Positions 1-7,966 of a stretch of DNA of 64,000 nt are shown here, piece by piece. Position numbers and translations under genes: made by a program. The notes under the pieces are model-generated. The model was given only the letters and a program-made list of their open reading frames with translations, was not told where the DNA came from and did no database searches. This stretch comes from CBDFKV01 sp965249035 (GTDB lineage Bacteria > Pseudomonadota > Gammaproteobacteria > Arenicellales > Poriferihabitantaceae), in assembly GCA_965249035.1 (NCBI GenBank), contig CBDFKV010000002.1:13468-77467 (forward strand), written 5' to 3'. How positions within the stretch are numbered: position 1 is the first letter of the stretch; every line of letters begins with the position of its first letter.

Positions 1-1216
1 AGATATCTGTCAGACTGATTTCATCAGGAGCCATTGCCCGCATCAGAAATAAATTGTAGCCAAAAGGTGGGGTCATGTAAGCAATCTGCGTAGTGATCGT
101 ATACAGAATACCATACCAAATCATGTCAAAGCCTAGTGCCTGGACCAAAGGTACATACAATGGCGCCACGATCACCAGCATAGCGGTATCGTCCAAAAAA
201 GTGCCCATCAAGATAAATGACAGTTGCATCAAGATCAGAATCACCCACGGATCTAAATGCAGCTGATCGGTAAACAGATTCTCAATGGCGCGCACCGCAC
301 CGAGACCATCAAAAACTGCCCCAAAACACAGCGCCGCCAAAATGATCCACATAAACATGCATGAAATCGCCAACGTTTGGCGTACAGAGACTTCAAAGAC
401 CTGTTTATTCATGCGCCCCTTGAGTATCGCCGCACAAAAAGCAGTGATTGCACCGATAGCCGAACTCTCGACCAGGCTGGTCCAGCCGTTAATAAACGGA
501 ATCATCATCGTCGCAAAAATGATGATCGGCAGTAAGCCAGCGCGTAGCAACTTAAGCTTCTCGCGCGTTGATACATTACGATCTTCTAGTGGTAGCACCG
601 GCCCCAGTTCAGGCTGGATCCGGCAGCGAATCATGATGTACAGGATAAATAGTGAAGCCATCATCAAACCGGGGAGCACACCAGCCAGCCATAGCTGCCC
701 AACGGGTTGCCGCGCGATCATTGCGTACAGCACCAGCACGACTGATGGTGGCACTAATATTCCCAGTGAGGAACCTGCCTGAATAACGCCCGTGACCATG
801 CGTTTGTCATAGCCCCGACGTAATAATTCTGGCAGTGCAATGGTCGCACCAATGGCCATGCCAGCGACCGACAAGCCATTCATCGCCGATATCAAGACCA
901 TTAACCCTATGGTACCAATCGCCAAACCGCCGTGAACCGGGCCCATCCATACGTGGAACATCTTATACAGGTCATCGGCAATTTTTGATTCCGACAAAAC
1001 ATAACCCATAAATATGAACAGCGGCAACGTCAGCAGTGGATACCATTTCATCAGCTTCATCGCTGCTGAGAAGGGCAAATCAGAACCACCCGTACCCCAC
1101 ATAGTTAAAGCCGCAATTGCACCCACTGCGCCAATCGCCCCGAAGACTCTCTGCCCAGTCAACAGCATCATCATCAAAGATGAAAACATCAGCACGGCAA
1201 TCAGCTCATGTGGCAC
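1..1216 (-). CDS. dctM: TRAP transporter large permease subunit DctM, 3' end cut by window edge
   Basis: The 12-TM subunit of a tripartite ATP-independent periplasmic transporter, which imports carboxylates using an ion gradient. About 405 codons are visible. The sequence is hydrophobic throughout and ends at the window edge in a stretch reading YNLFLMRAMAP, typical of the DctM C-terminus, so roughly 20-40 residues are missing. There is no ATG at the right place. I chose GTG at 1216, whose first base is the last base of the dctQ stop (TAGTG), with GGAGG seven bases upstream. It is coupled to dctQ. No solute-binding dctP gene lies upstream; it could lie beyond the left edge. The substrate cannot be told from this subunit. 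Confidence 0.93.
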   Translation of the reverse strand, partial: MPHELIAVLMFSSLMMMLLTGQRVFGAIGAVGAIAALTMWGTGGSDLPFSAAMKLMKWYPLLTLPLFIFMGYVLSESKIADDLYKMFHVWMGPVHGGLAIGTIGLMVLISAMNGLSVAGMAIGATIALPELLRRGYDKRMVTGVIQAGSSLGILVPPSVVLVLYAMIARQPVGQLWLAGVLPGLMMASLFILYIMIRCRIQPELGPVLPLEDRNVSTREKLKLLRAGLLPIIIFATMMIPFINGWTSLVESSAIGAITAFCAAILKGRMNKQVFEVSVRQTLAISCMFMWIILAALCFGAVFDGLGAVRAIENLFTDQLHLDPWVILILMQLSFILMGTFLDDTAMLVIVAPLYVPLVQALGFDMIWYGILYTITTQIAYMTPPFGYNLFLMRAMAPDEISLTDI

Positions 1217-1722
1217 TAGATTTCCTCCCCACGAATGCGTGCAATATCTTTGATCAGTTCAGAGGTGGATTGTAGAAGCATGAGCAGGATACCGATGCAC
1301 ATCGATACTTTAATCGGCCACAAATACGGCCGCCAAGCAGTTGGGCTGCGCTCACTGTATTCGAAAGAATAGGTCGTGCTATCTATTGCCCCGTAGAGTA
1401 GAACACCTAAGTAGAAAATAAGAAACAAGACCGTAAACGCATCAAACTTTGCTTTGCGTCGATCTGTCCAAGCACCGTACAACAGATCCATGCGTACGTT
1501 CGATTGTAATTGGATCGAATACGGGCCACCCAGCACGTAGTAAGCCACCATCACAAACTGAGCCATTTCCAGCGTCCATAGCGACGGCAAAAAGAATGTT
1601 TTAGAAATTGACGACCACAATAAGATGCCGATTAACACAAAAATCAGGTACATCACCATGCGACCAAGACGGTAATTCAGCGCATCAACCAGCCGTACGT
1701 ATTTTCGCGCCAATTCCCACAT
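1216..1722 (-). CDS. dctQ: TRAP transporter small permease subunit DctQ
   Basis: A 168-residue protein with four predicted membrane segments (about 16-35, 45-65, 90-112, 135-155), the size and layout of DctQ. It pairs with DctM to form the membrane part of a TRAP carboxylate importer. Segments such as FFLPSLWTLEMAQFVMVAYYVLGG fit the family, in which Trp and Glu in the second segment are usual. Its stop overlaps the dctM GTG start by one base, so the two are co-translated. The upstream region (1723-2055) holds no dctP gene, only a possible 40-codon reading frame and the ahcY terminator. Confidence 0.9.
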   Translation of the reverse strand: MWELARKYVRLVDALNYRLGRMVMYLIFVLIGILLWSSISKTFFLPSLWTLEMAQFVMVAYYVLGGPYSIQLQSNVRMDLLYGAWTDRRKAKFDAFTVLFLIFYLGVLLYGAIDSTTYSFEYSERSPTAWRPYLWPIKVSMCIGILLMLLQSTSELIKDIARIRGEEI

Positions 1723-1725
1723 AGT

Positions 1726-1848
1726 TTAGCGCTGTATTAACCAATACCAGACTTCCTTGCCTTTTCGAGAACGTGTAACCCTATCGGACATTACATCCGC
1801 TTTAATCGACTGCTCGACCGATGAAGTTTGCTCCTCGTCTATTGGCAC
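1726..1848 (-). CDS. Possible 40-residue reading frame just upstream of dctQ
   Basis: A GTG-started frame of 40 codons (an internal ATG at about 1791 would give 21) that stops three bases before the dctQ ATG. Its C-terminal part is basic then aromatic (RSRKGKEVWYWLIQR). There is no clear ribosome binding site. It could be a leader peptide coupled to dctQ, the remnant of a lost gene, or chance. I recognise no family. The rest of 1723-2055 holds only the ahcY terminator. Confidence 0.22.
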   Translation of the reverse strand: MPIDEEQTSSVEQSIKADVMSDRVTRSRKGKEVWYWLIQR

Positions 1849-1995
1849 TTATTTAGATTAATATTGAATTCGTAGATGCTCTGCGAGGCATTGTACAGCA
1901 AGAAACTGACTCATATCCTTCAGAATCGATTGCCTTTAGAGCCGACCCAAGTGTTCATCAATAGTCCCGTAAAGACTGTTGCTTTTGACCGTCTA

Positions 1996-2030
1996 TAAAA
2001 AAAGCCCTGCCAACAAGATTGGCAAGGCTC
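1996..2030 (-). terminator. Rho-independent terminator of metK-ahcY
   Basis: On the minus strand a ten-base stem (AGCCTTGCCA / TGGCAGGGCT, one mismatch) with a seven-base loop is followed by a run of seven T. It lies 26 bases after the ahcY stop and should end the metK-ahcY transcript before dctQ. Confidence 0.85.
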
Positions 2031-2055
2031 TTAACTGAATGCTTAAGTTTTGAAC

Positions 2056-3480
2056 TTAGTAGCGATAGTGATTAGGCTTGTAAGGACCATCCACGGAAAC
2101 CCCTATGTAGTCAGCTTGCTTTTTGCTCAAGGTGGTTAAGTTCACGCCGATTTTATTGAGGTGCAAACGCGCCACTTCTTCGTCCAGATGTTTGGGCAAG
2201 GTATAAACCTTGTTTTCATAAGAATCACCATTTAGCCAAATCTCTTTCTGCGCAAGCACCTGATTAGTAAAGCTATTGGACATCACAAAGCTCGGGTGAC
2301 CGGTCGCACAACCCAAATTTACCAATCGGCCTTCAGCCAATAAAATAATCCGATTGCCGCTGGGCAAATCGATATGATCAACCTGAGGCTTGATGTTATC
2401 CCAAGGGAATTCACGCATGCCGCTGACATCGATTTCATTGTCAAAATGGCCGATATTGCAGACGATCGTTTCATTGCGCATCTGCACCATGTGGTCTTTG
2501 GTGATGACGTTGAAGTTGCCCGTAGCCGTCACAAAAATATCGGCCTCACCCGCCACATCGTCCATCTTAACCACACGGAACCCTTCCATCGCCGCTTGCA
2601 GCGCACAAATGGGGTCGATTTCGGTGACCCAAACCGTCGCGCCCAAACCTCGCAATGACTGCGCACAACCTTTGCCAACATCGCCGTAACCCAAAACCAC
2701 CGCGATTTTTCCAGCAATCATGACGTCCGTTGCGCGTTTAATGCCATCAACCAAAGACTCTCGGCAACCATACAAATTATCGAATTTTGATTTAGTTACC
2801 GAATCATTGACGTTAATGGCAGGGAACGGCAATTCACCACTTTTTTCCATTTCATACAAGCGGTGCACACCCGTGGTCGTCTCTTCGGTGACGCCTTGGA
2901 TATTAGCCAGACGTACGCTGTACCATTTGGGCGACTCTATCAAACGCGCCTTAATCGCATTGAATAAGGCCACTTCTTCTTCGCTGCCTGGATTATCCAA
3001 AACATTTAAGTCAGACTCAGCTTTAGTGCCCAAAATCAATAACATGGTAGCGTCGCCACCATCATCCAAAATCATATTCGGCGTGCTGCCATCAGCCCAC
3101 TCCATGATTTTGTGGGTATACGCCCAATATTCATCCAAGGTTTCGCCTTTATAGGCAAATACAGGGATGCCCTGATCGGCAATCGCTGCCGCGGCATGAT
3201 CTTGGGTTGAATAAATATTACACGAAGCCCAACGCACTTCTGCGCCCAGCTTGATGAGTGTTTCAATCAGCACGGCGGTTTGAATCGTCATATGTAAGGA
3301 ACCGGCGATCTTTGCGCCTTTTAACGGCTTTTCATCGACATACTTTTTTTGCAGTGATGCCAGGCCAGGCATTTCGGTCATCGCGATGGAAATTTCTTTG
3401 TGTCCCCATTCAGCCAGAGAAATATCATGAATAATGTAATCTTGCATTTGCTTGTCTCGTCTCGTGTTTAGGTCTGGCAT
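2056..3480 (-). CDS. ahcY: S-adenosylhomocysteine hydrolase (adenosylhomocysteinase)
   Basis: A cytosolic NAD-dependent enzyme that splits S-adenosylhomocysteine, the by-product of methyl transfer, into adenosine and homocysteine. Family features seen: SLHMTIQTAVLIETL near the N-terminus, SCNIYSTQDHAAAAI, the NAD-binding GYGDVGKGCAQSLRGLGA, and the C-terminal DGPYKPNHYRY ending. At 474 residues it has the bacterial length. The first ATG overlaps the metK stop by one base (TAATG), suggesting coupled translation. A second ATG twelve codons in (3447) is also possible; neither has a strong Shine-Dalgarno sequence. With metK it covers making SAM and clearing SAH. Confidence 0.97.
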   Translation of the reverse strand: MPDLNTRRDKQMQDYIIHDISLAEWGHKEISIAMTEMPGLASLQKKYVDEKPLKGAKIAGSLHMTIQTAVLIETLIKLGAEVRWASCNIYSTQDHAAAAIADQGIPVFAYKGETLDEYWAYTHKIMEWADGSTPNMILDDGGDATMLLILGTKAESDLNVLDNPGSEEEVALFNAIKARLIESPKWYSVRLANIQGVTEETTTGVHRLYEMEKSGELPFPAINVNDSVTKSKFDNLYGCRESLVDGIKRATDVMIAGKIAVVLGYGDVGKGCAQSLRGLGATVWVTEIDPICALQAAMEGFRVVKMDDVAGEADIFVTATGNFNVITKDHMVQMRNETIVCNIGHFDNEIDVSGMREFPWDNIKPQVDHIDLPSGNRIILLAEGRLVNLGCATGHPSFVMSNSFTNQVLAQKEIWLNGDSYENKVYTLPKHLDEEVARLHLNKIGVNLTTLSKKQADYIGVSVDGPYKPNHYRY

Positions 3481-4646
3481 TAAAGGTTTGCTGCACTACG
3501 CAGCACATCGGCTTTATCGGTACGCTCCCAAGTAAACTCGGGCTCGGTTCGACCAAAATGGCCGTAAGCTGCGGTGTTGCGGTAAATGGGGCGCAGTAAA
3601 TCAAGCATTTGCACAATCCCTTTAGGACGCAATTCAAAGTGCTCTGCAATCAGTGCCTCAATGGCACTATCGCTGATCTTGCCAGTACCAAAAGTCTCAA
3701 CCATAATGGACACGGGCTTAGCCACGCCAATCGCATAGGCGACTTGTACTTGGCAACGATCGGCCAAATCAGCAGCAACGATATTTTTGGCCACATAACG
3801 CGTTGCGTAAGCGGCAGAACGATCAACTTTAGAAGGATCTTTACCTGAAAACGCTCCGCCACCGTGCAAGGCAGCCCCGCCGTAGGTATCGACGATAATT
3901 TTACGCCCGGTCAAACCACAATCACCGACTGGCCCGCCAACCACGAAATTACCGGTCGGATTAACCAAGTATTTGGTGTCCTTGGTAATCATCTCGCTCG
4001 GGATTACCGTCTTAATAATTTCTTCGATCACCGCTTCCTCAATATCCGCATGCTTGAGGCCATCGGCATGTTGGGTGGAAAGTACCACCGTCTCAACGCT
4101 ATCAGGCTTGCCATCAATATAGCGCACAGAAACTTGAGACTTCGCATCCGGACGCAACCAAGTCAGGCTGCCTTTTTTGCGCACATCGGCTTGTTTTCTG
4201 ACCAAACGGTGTGCGTAATCAATCGCAAACGGCATCAGCGTGTCGGTTTCTTTACATGCATAGCCAAACATCAAACCCTGATCGCCCGCACCCTGGTCCA
4301 GATCCAGCCCATCACCTTCGTTAACACCCATGGCGATATCCGGTGATTGCTTGTCCAGCGTCACTAAAACCGCACAGCTGGCGTAATCAAAGCCCATTTC
4401 TGAACTGTTGTAACCAATTTCCTTGATCGTATCGCGCACTACTTGCTGATAATCAATATGTGCTGCGGTGGTGATTTCACCGGCAATGACTACCAATCCC
4501 GTGTTAACCAGCGTCTCGCAGGCCACTCGACCGTGAGGGTCTTCTTGTAGAATTGCGTCCAAAATTGCATCTGATATCTGATCGGCAACTTTGTCTGGAT
4601 GTCCTTCTGAAACCGATTCAGAAGTAAATAAATAATCGTTGGCCAT
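3480..4646 (-). CDS. metK: S-adenosylmethionine synthetase
   Basis: Makes SAM from methionine and ATP in the cytosol. Hallmarks seen: SESVSEGHPDKVADQISDAI at the N-terminus, GAGDQGLMFGYAC for the methionine/ATP site, and GGGAFSGKDPSKVDRSAAY in the C-terminal domain. At 388 residues it has the usual length. The ATG at 4646 is preceded by AGGAAAGAAGA. It is the first gene of a metK-ahcY operon that ends at the hairpin near 2000. A palindromic operator candidate and an extended -10 lie 70-100 bases upstream. Confidence 0.98.
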   Translation of the reverse strand: MANDYLFTSESVSEGHPDKVADQISDAILDAILQEDPHGRVACETLVNTGLVVIAGEITTAAHIDYQQVVRDTIKEIGYNSSEMGFDYASCAVLVTLDKQSPDIAMGVNEGDGLDLDQGAGDQGLMFGYACKETDTLMPFAIDYAHRLVRKQADVRKKGSLTWLRPDAKSQVSVRYIDGKPDSVETVVLSTQHADGLKHADIEEAVIEEIIKTVIPSEMITKDTKYLVNPTGNFVVGGPVGDCGLTGRKIIVDTYGGAALHGGGAFSGKDPSKVDRSAAYATRYVAKNIVAADLADRCQVQVAYAIGVAKPVSIMVETFGTGKISDSAIEALIAEHFELRPKGIVQMLDLLRPIYRNTAAYGHFGRTEPEFTWERTDKADVLRSAANL

Positions 4647-4710
4647 TCTTCTTTCCTAAATATTTGCTGGGTAATGGTAAAAAGCGCAGCCCTGGCCACG
4701 CTTACATAAT

Positions 4711-4750
4711 TAAAGATATAAAGATTTCTTTATGTTTAATAATATTAGCA
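4711..4750 (-). promoter_or_regulatory. metK-ahcY promoter with palindromic operator candidate
   Basis: On the minus strand TGCTAATAT (an extended -10; the hexamer is 4747-4742) puts the start site near 4735. Directly downstream is a perfect seven-base inverted repeat, ATAAAGA-AA-TCTTTAT (4733-4718), plus a further half-copy (TATCTTTA) abutting it (4718-4711). An operator at the start site would block transcription when bound. SAM-cycle genes in many Proteobacteria are controlled by the SAH-responsive ArsR-family repressor SahR; that it acts here is inference, and I could not compare the motif with the published one. The other 170 bases up to 4926 show nothing I can name. Confidence 0.45.
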
Positions 4751-4926
4751 TACCGTGCCTTATAAAAACAGGTGCTATTCTCAATGACTCTTGGTAAAAA
4801 CCTACACCAACTTACCTCGGCGCGACATTGCCAGCCCTCTACTTAACCACCACAAACAGCTCTGTACTGACAACCTCAGCCTTTATTTGGTAACTGAGCC
4901 TTTTTGATCAAGTATCATTTTTAGGG

Positions 4927-5418
4927 CTAGCGCTTGGTTGCAATGAATGTATAAGTGGCGAGGATAATGCCGTGATCTTTGGTTTTAACCCAAAGATCTG
5001 CCTGCCACTGCATCCTCGAACGAATGCAGACAGGAAGATTACTTTCCGCTTTAAAAACTCCCACGTCCACCTCAGTAAAATCGACCCGGTTGATCCCCAT
5101 ATTCATTGAAATGCCTTTGAGATCAGCCAATACTTTTGTTACTTCAGCTCCTTTGGCCTGAACTGAAAAATTAAGAGAGACAACCGGATGAATCGGTGTT
5201 GGGCCGATTGAAAGTGTCAGTGAGCCATCATTGGGTAAAGGCACCGAACAAGCCCCCTGGTTAAGGTCACACGTCGTGCCCATCACTATGGTCAAGTCTG
5301 GTTTTAGGGGCACGTGTTCCTTATTCACCCCATAGGTCAGGGCAATCGCAGACGCCAAAAAAAATGTTAGGCCCACAAGCACGCCTTGTTGCTTGGAAAT
5401 CATACGGCGAAGTGGCAT
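4927..5418 (-). CDS. Membrane-anchored periplasmic protein of unknown function, downstream of regA
   Basis: 163 residues. One membrane segment (about 12-30) follows a short positive N-terminus, so the rest should lie in the periplasm. The soluble part has a paired cysteine segment (CDLNQGAC), a Met-containing stretch (GISMNMGINRV) and LPVCIRSRMQW near the end. The pattern of a beta-rich anchored domain recalls FixH/YtkA-like accessory proteins of copper oxidases, but I cannot confirm the family. It is the last gene of the run that includes regB and regA, 15 bases after regA, so it is probably co-expressed and may share their redox or metal role. Confidence 0.75.
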   Translation of the reverse strand: MPLRRMISKQQGVLVGLTFFLASAIALTYGVNKEHVPLKPDLTIVMGTTCDLNQGACSVPLPNDGSLTLSIGPTPIHPVVSLNFSVQAKGAEVTKVLADLKGISMNMGINRVDFTEVDVGVFKAESNLPVCIRSRMQWQADLWVKTKDHGIILATYTFIATKR

Positions 5419-5433
5419 CTAAAAAATTTCACA

Positions 5434-5991
5434 TCATCGCTCCCGGGGTGGGTGTTTTTTGAGCTTACGCTGCAAGGTTCTACGATGCATACCCAATTGC
5501 CGCGCAGTCGCAGACACATTACCATCATGCGCTAACAATACCCGCTGAATCTGCTCCCACTCAAGCCGCTTTAACGGGGTGGGTGACTCTGGTGCTGATG
5601 GGTTGTCAGGCTGATCATTCGCCAGCAAATTTTGCACCTCTTGATGGATCGCGCTGGCATCCGCAGGTTTTGGCAAATAATTAACCGCTCCTTGCTTGAT
5701 CGCTTCAACCGCCGTTGCCAAGCTCGCATAGCCAGTCAATACAATAATCTTAGCCAATGGACAGGCTGCCAGAATAGGCTTAATGAGGCCCAAACCGGAT
5801 TCATCTCCCAATCGTAGGTCCAGTAATACAAAGTCAACCATCGACTGCTCACAATGCTTTAACGCAGCTTCACCACTGTGTTCAGAATGGATCTGGTAGC
5901 CAAATGACGACAGCCGCCGCCCCAGTAAACGACAAAACGTAGTGTCGTCATCGATGATCAATATTGAAGGTTGCTTTTCTGAATTCACCAT
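5434..5991 (-). CDS. regA: RegA/PrrA/ActR-type response regulator
   Basis: 185 residues: a receiver domain (about 8-125) with the acidic pair DDD at 14-16, phospho-acceptor Asp58 in LLDLRLGDES, the Thr of VLTGYAS and the Lys of YLPKPAD; then a C-terminal Fis-type helix-turn-helix (about 145-185) reading ATARQLGMHRRTLQRKL, the signature of the RegA/PrrA/ActR/RoxR group. It is the DNA-binding partner of the sensor kinase encoded 59 bases upstream. In relatives the pair controls respiration, oxidases and nitrogen or carbon fixation in response to redox state; targets here are unknown. Confidence 0.92.
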   Translation of the reverse strand: MVNSEKQPSILIIDDDTTFCRLLGRRLSSFGYQIHSEHSGEAALKHCEQSMVDFVLLDLRLGDESGLGLIKPILAACPLAKIIVLTGYASLATAVEAIKQGAVNYLPKPADASAIHQEVQNLLANDQPDNPSAPESPTPLKRLEWEQIQRVLLAHDGNVSATARQLGMHRRTLQRKLKKHPPRER

Positions 5992-6050
5992 TAGTCTGGG
6001 GCTGGATATTAGCGTTATTTTAGCGTGCTCTGGTCCACACTGACCTTGAC

Positions 6051-7334
6051 CTAATCGATAGACAAGCGATTTAGCGGCAGTTTTATCCGAGTCAGGATGC
6101 CGCTGGTATCAGCGCGGCCATGTGGATGAAGCATCAATTCGCCACCAAGGCGCGCGAGCGTCGCGTGAGACAGCACTAAACCAAGGCCTAGACCATCGGA
6201 TTTAGTTGAAAATTTCTCTTTACCAGCGAGCCGAATTTGCTGATCAGTCAAACCCTTACCGTAATCCACAATCTCAATAACTAGCGTTTCACTATTCGTT
6301 TCGCAATGGATTTCTACCTGCGGCCTATTGTTTTCAAGTGAGGCATCCGCTGCATTATTGAACAAATTAAGCAGAGTTTGTGCCAAAGTTGAGTCGACCT
6401 TGATGAGCGGCTCGACTTGATAGTCAGCCGTCACCGCAACGCCAATCTCTGAACGCATCGCCTTCCATCGATTAATGGTATTGGTCAAATACTCACTCAA
6501 CGGCTGAGCGGCTTGAGCTCCTTCAAGCCCATTAGCATTACCCAATAAGATCGTGAGCTGCTGACGACAATTCTCTACTTCTTGTTTGAGAGTTTGCGCG
6601 TCTTCTCTAACCAAATCCGGATCGTTCGAATTCTCCAGTAATTCGTCGGCAATCATACCCATATTCGAAACCGGCGTACTAAATTCATGCGCCGCACCTG
6701 CGGCCAAGGTGCCGAGTGAGACTAAGTGCTCATTGCGCAAATTTTGTTCCCGCGCCTCAGCCAATGCCTGGTCGTGCCGGCGCGCCAAGCGCACCAGGGC
6801 GGTAATAAAAACAACCATAATCACTGCGCTTAGGATGTAGCTCACCCACATACCAAATATATGCAGATTGAAATCGCCACCAAAACGCTGATTCACCGGT
6901 GGTAAGGGTACGTACCAAACCATCAACATCGAATATAAGACCACCGTCAAACCGGCAATGAATAGCGCGTATTTAAGTGGCAAAAATACCGCTGCCAACG
7001 CCACTGGCACCAAAAACAAAGACACAAAAGGATTACCCGAACCGCCGGAAAAATACAGCAAGATCGCGAAAGCACAAGAATCGATCGCCAGATTTACTGC
7101 TACTTCTAACGCAGACACCGGGAAGTCCTGTTTCAGCCGCCACAGAGTAAGTGCGTTAAAACCCAATAAAAATACCGAAACCACCCACATTCGGCTAGCT
7201 GGCAATGGGATATCCAATAGATACTGGATCGACAGTATAGTGATGATCTGCCCCGCAATCGCTAGATTACGCAGCCAGAATAGCCGCTCTAGTGCCAACT
7301 CTGGCGCAGTGAAATTGGGGCTAGGTTTGATCAT
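6051..7334 (-). CDS. regB: RegB/PrrB-type redox sensor histidine kinase
   Basis: 427 residues. Six predicted membrane segments fill residues 20-180, followed by a kinase core with the H-box GAAHEFSTP (His216), an N-box (LLNLFNNAADAS) and a G-box (DYGKGLTD, GLGLGLVLSHA). Two RegB hallmarks are present: the quinone-linked heptapeptide GGxxNPF as GGSGNPF (97-103), and a cysteine (Cys256) exactly 40 residues after the phospho-acceptor His, the spacing of the redox-switch Cys265 from His225 in Rhodobacter RegB. It therefore probably senses the quinone pool and a thiol switch. It signals to the regulator encoded next to it. Confidence 0.93.
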   Translation of the reverse strand: MIKPSPNFTAPELALERLFWLRNLAIAGQIITILSIQYLLDIPLPASRMWVVSVFLLGFNALTLWRLKQDFPVSALEVAVNLAIDSCAFAILLYFSGGSGNPFVSLFLVPVALAAVFLPLKYALFIAGLTVVLYSMLMVWYVPLPPVNQRFGGDFNLHIFGMWVSYILSAVIMVVFITALVRLARRHDQALAEAREQNLRNEHLVSLGTLAAGAAHEFSTPVSNMGMIADELLENSNDPDLVREDAQTLKQEVENCRQQLTILLGNANGLEGAQAAQPLSEYLTNTINRWKAMRSEIGVAVTADYQVEPLIKVDSTLAQTLLNLFNNAADASLENNRPQVEIHCETNSETLVIEIVDYGKGLTDQQIRLAGKEKFSTKSDGLGLGLVLSHATLARLGGELMLHPHGRADTSGILTRIKLPLNRLSID

Positions 7335-7440
7335 GAGCAGATAGTAACTCAGCTTGCAGCCAAACTATTAGCGTAGCGTGTGCTAATTTAACAAACACTT
7401 TTATAGACTATTAACACACCGACTTTTGGCCCACTTTTTA

Positions 7441-7947
7441 TTAATGCGTATCACCCATCATATCCAGCAGGATTTTCTCGAATGTTTCAGGCGTCGATTC
7501 GCCTAAAATACGGTTTCCAATCGCTCCGTTATCGTCTACAAAAAAAGTTGCTGGCAACCCAAGCACGCCATAAGCCTCTGCCACTTCACCGCTTTGATCC
7601 ATCAGGATGTTGTACGACACGCCCAGCGTACCCGCGAAATATTTAACCATACGAAAGCTTTGTTTGACATTGATGGCGAGAATCACCAAGCCTTGGTCTT
7701 TGTATTGTTGATAAACCGGCTCTAGTGCCTCCATCTCAGTAGCGCAATACGGGCACCAATCAGCCCAAAATCGGAGTGCGACTACCTTGCCTTTGAGTTG
7801 CTCAGGAAACTTGATCGGATCACCTTCAAGCTGCGGTAATTCAAATACCGGCGCTTGTTGCGCGGCTTTTAGCTGCGCACCGTCATTGCCACAGCCAACC
7901 AGCAATGCTGCCGATAAAAAAATGAAACGTAATGATATTTTTCTCAT
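7441..7947 (-). CDS. TlpA/ResA-like thioredoxin-fold lipoprotein
   Basis: 168 residues with a lipoprotein signal (LLVGC, lipid-modified Cys19), so it is tethered on the periplasmic side. The mature part is a thioredoxin-like domain with active site WCPYC (Cys65, Cys68) in RFWADWCPYCATEM, and GLPATFFVDDNG before the cis-proline strand. Such proteins keep cysteines of copper or haem assembly factors reduced. It lies 19 bases after the polytopic membrane protein gene and before regB, which points to a thiol or copper-delivery role for the module. A general disulfide role is the alternative. Confidence 0.88.
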   Translation of the reverse strand: MRKISLRFIFLSAALLVGCGNDGAQLKAAQQAPVFELPQLEGDPIKFPEQLKGKVVALRFWADWCPYCATEMEALEPVYQQYKDQGLVILAINVKQSFRMVKYFAGTLGVSYNILMDQSGEVAEAYGVLGLPATFFVDDNGAIGNRILGESTPETFEKILLDMMGDTH

Positions 7948-7966
7948 TGTTACCTCGCTGGGTGCA

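Noticed and set aside
3864..4346. 160-residue plus-strand frame opposite metK
   Set aside because: It is a shadow of the metK coding sequence, with no ribosome site or recognisable domain.
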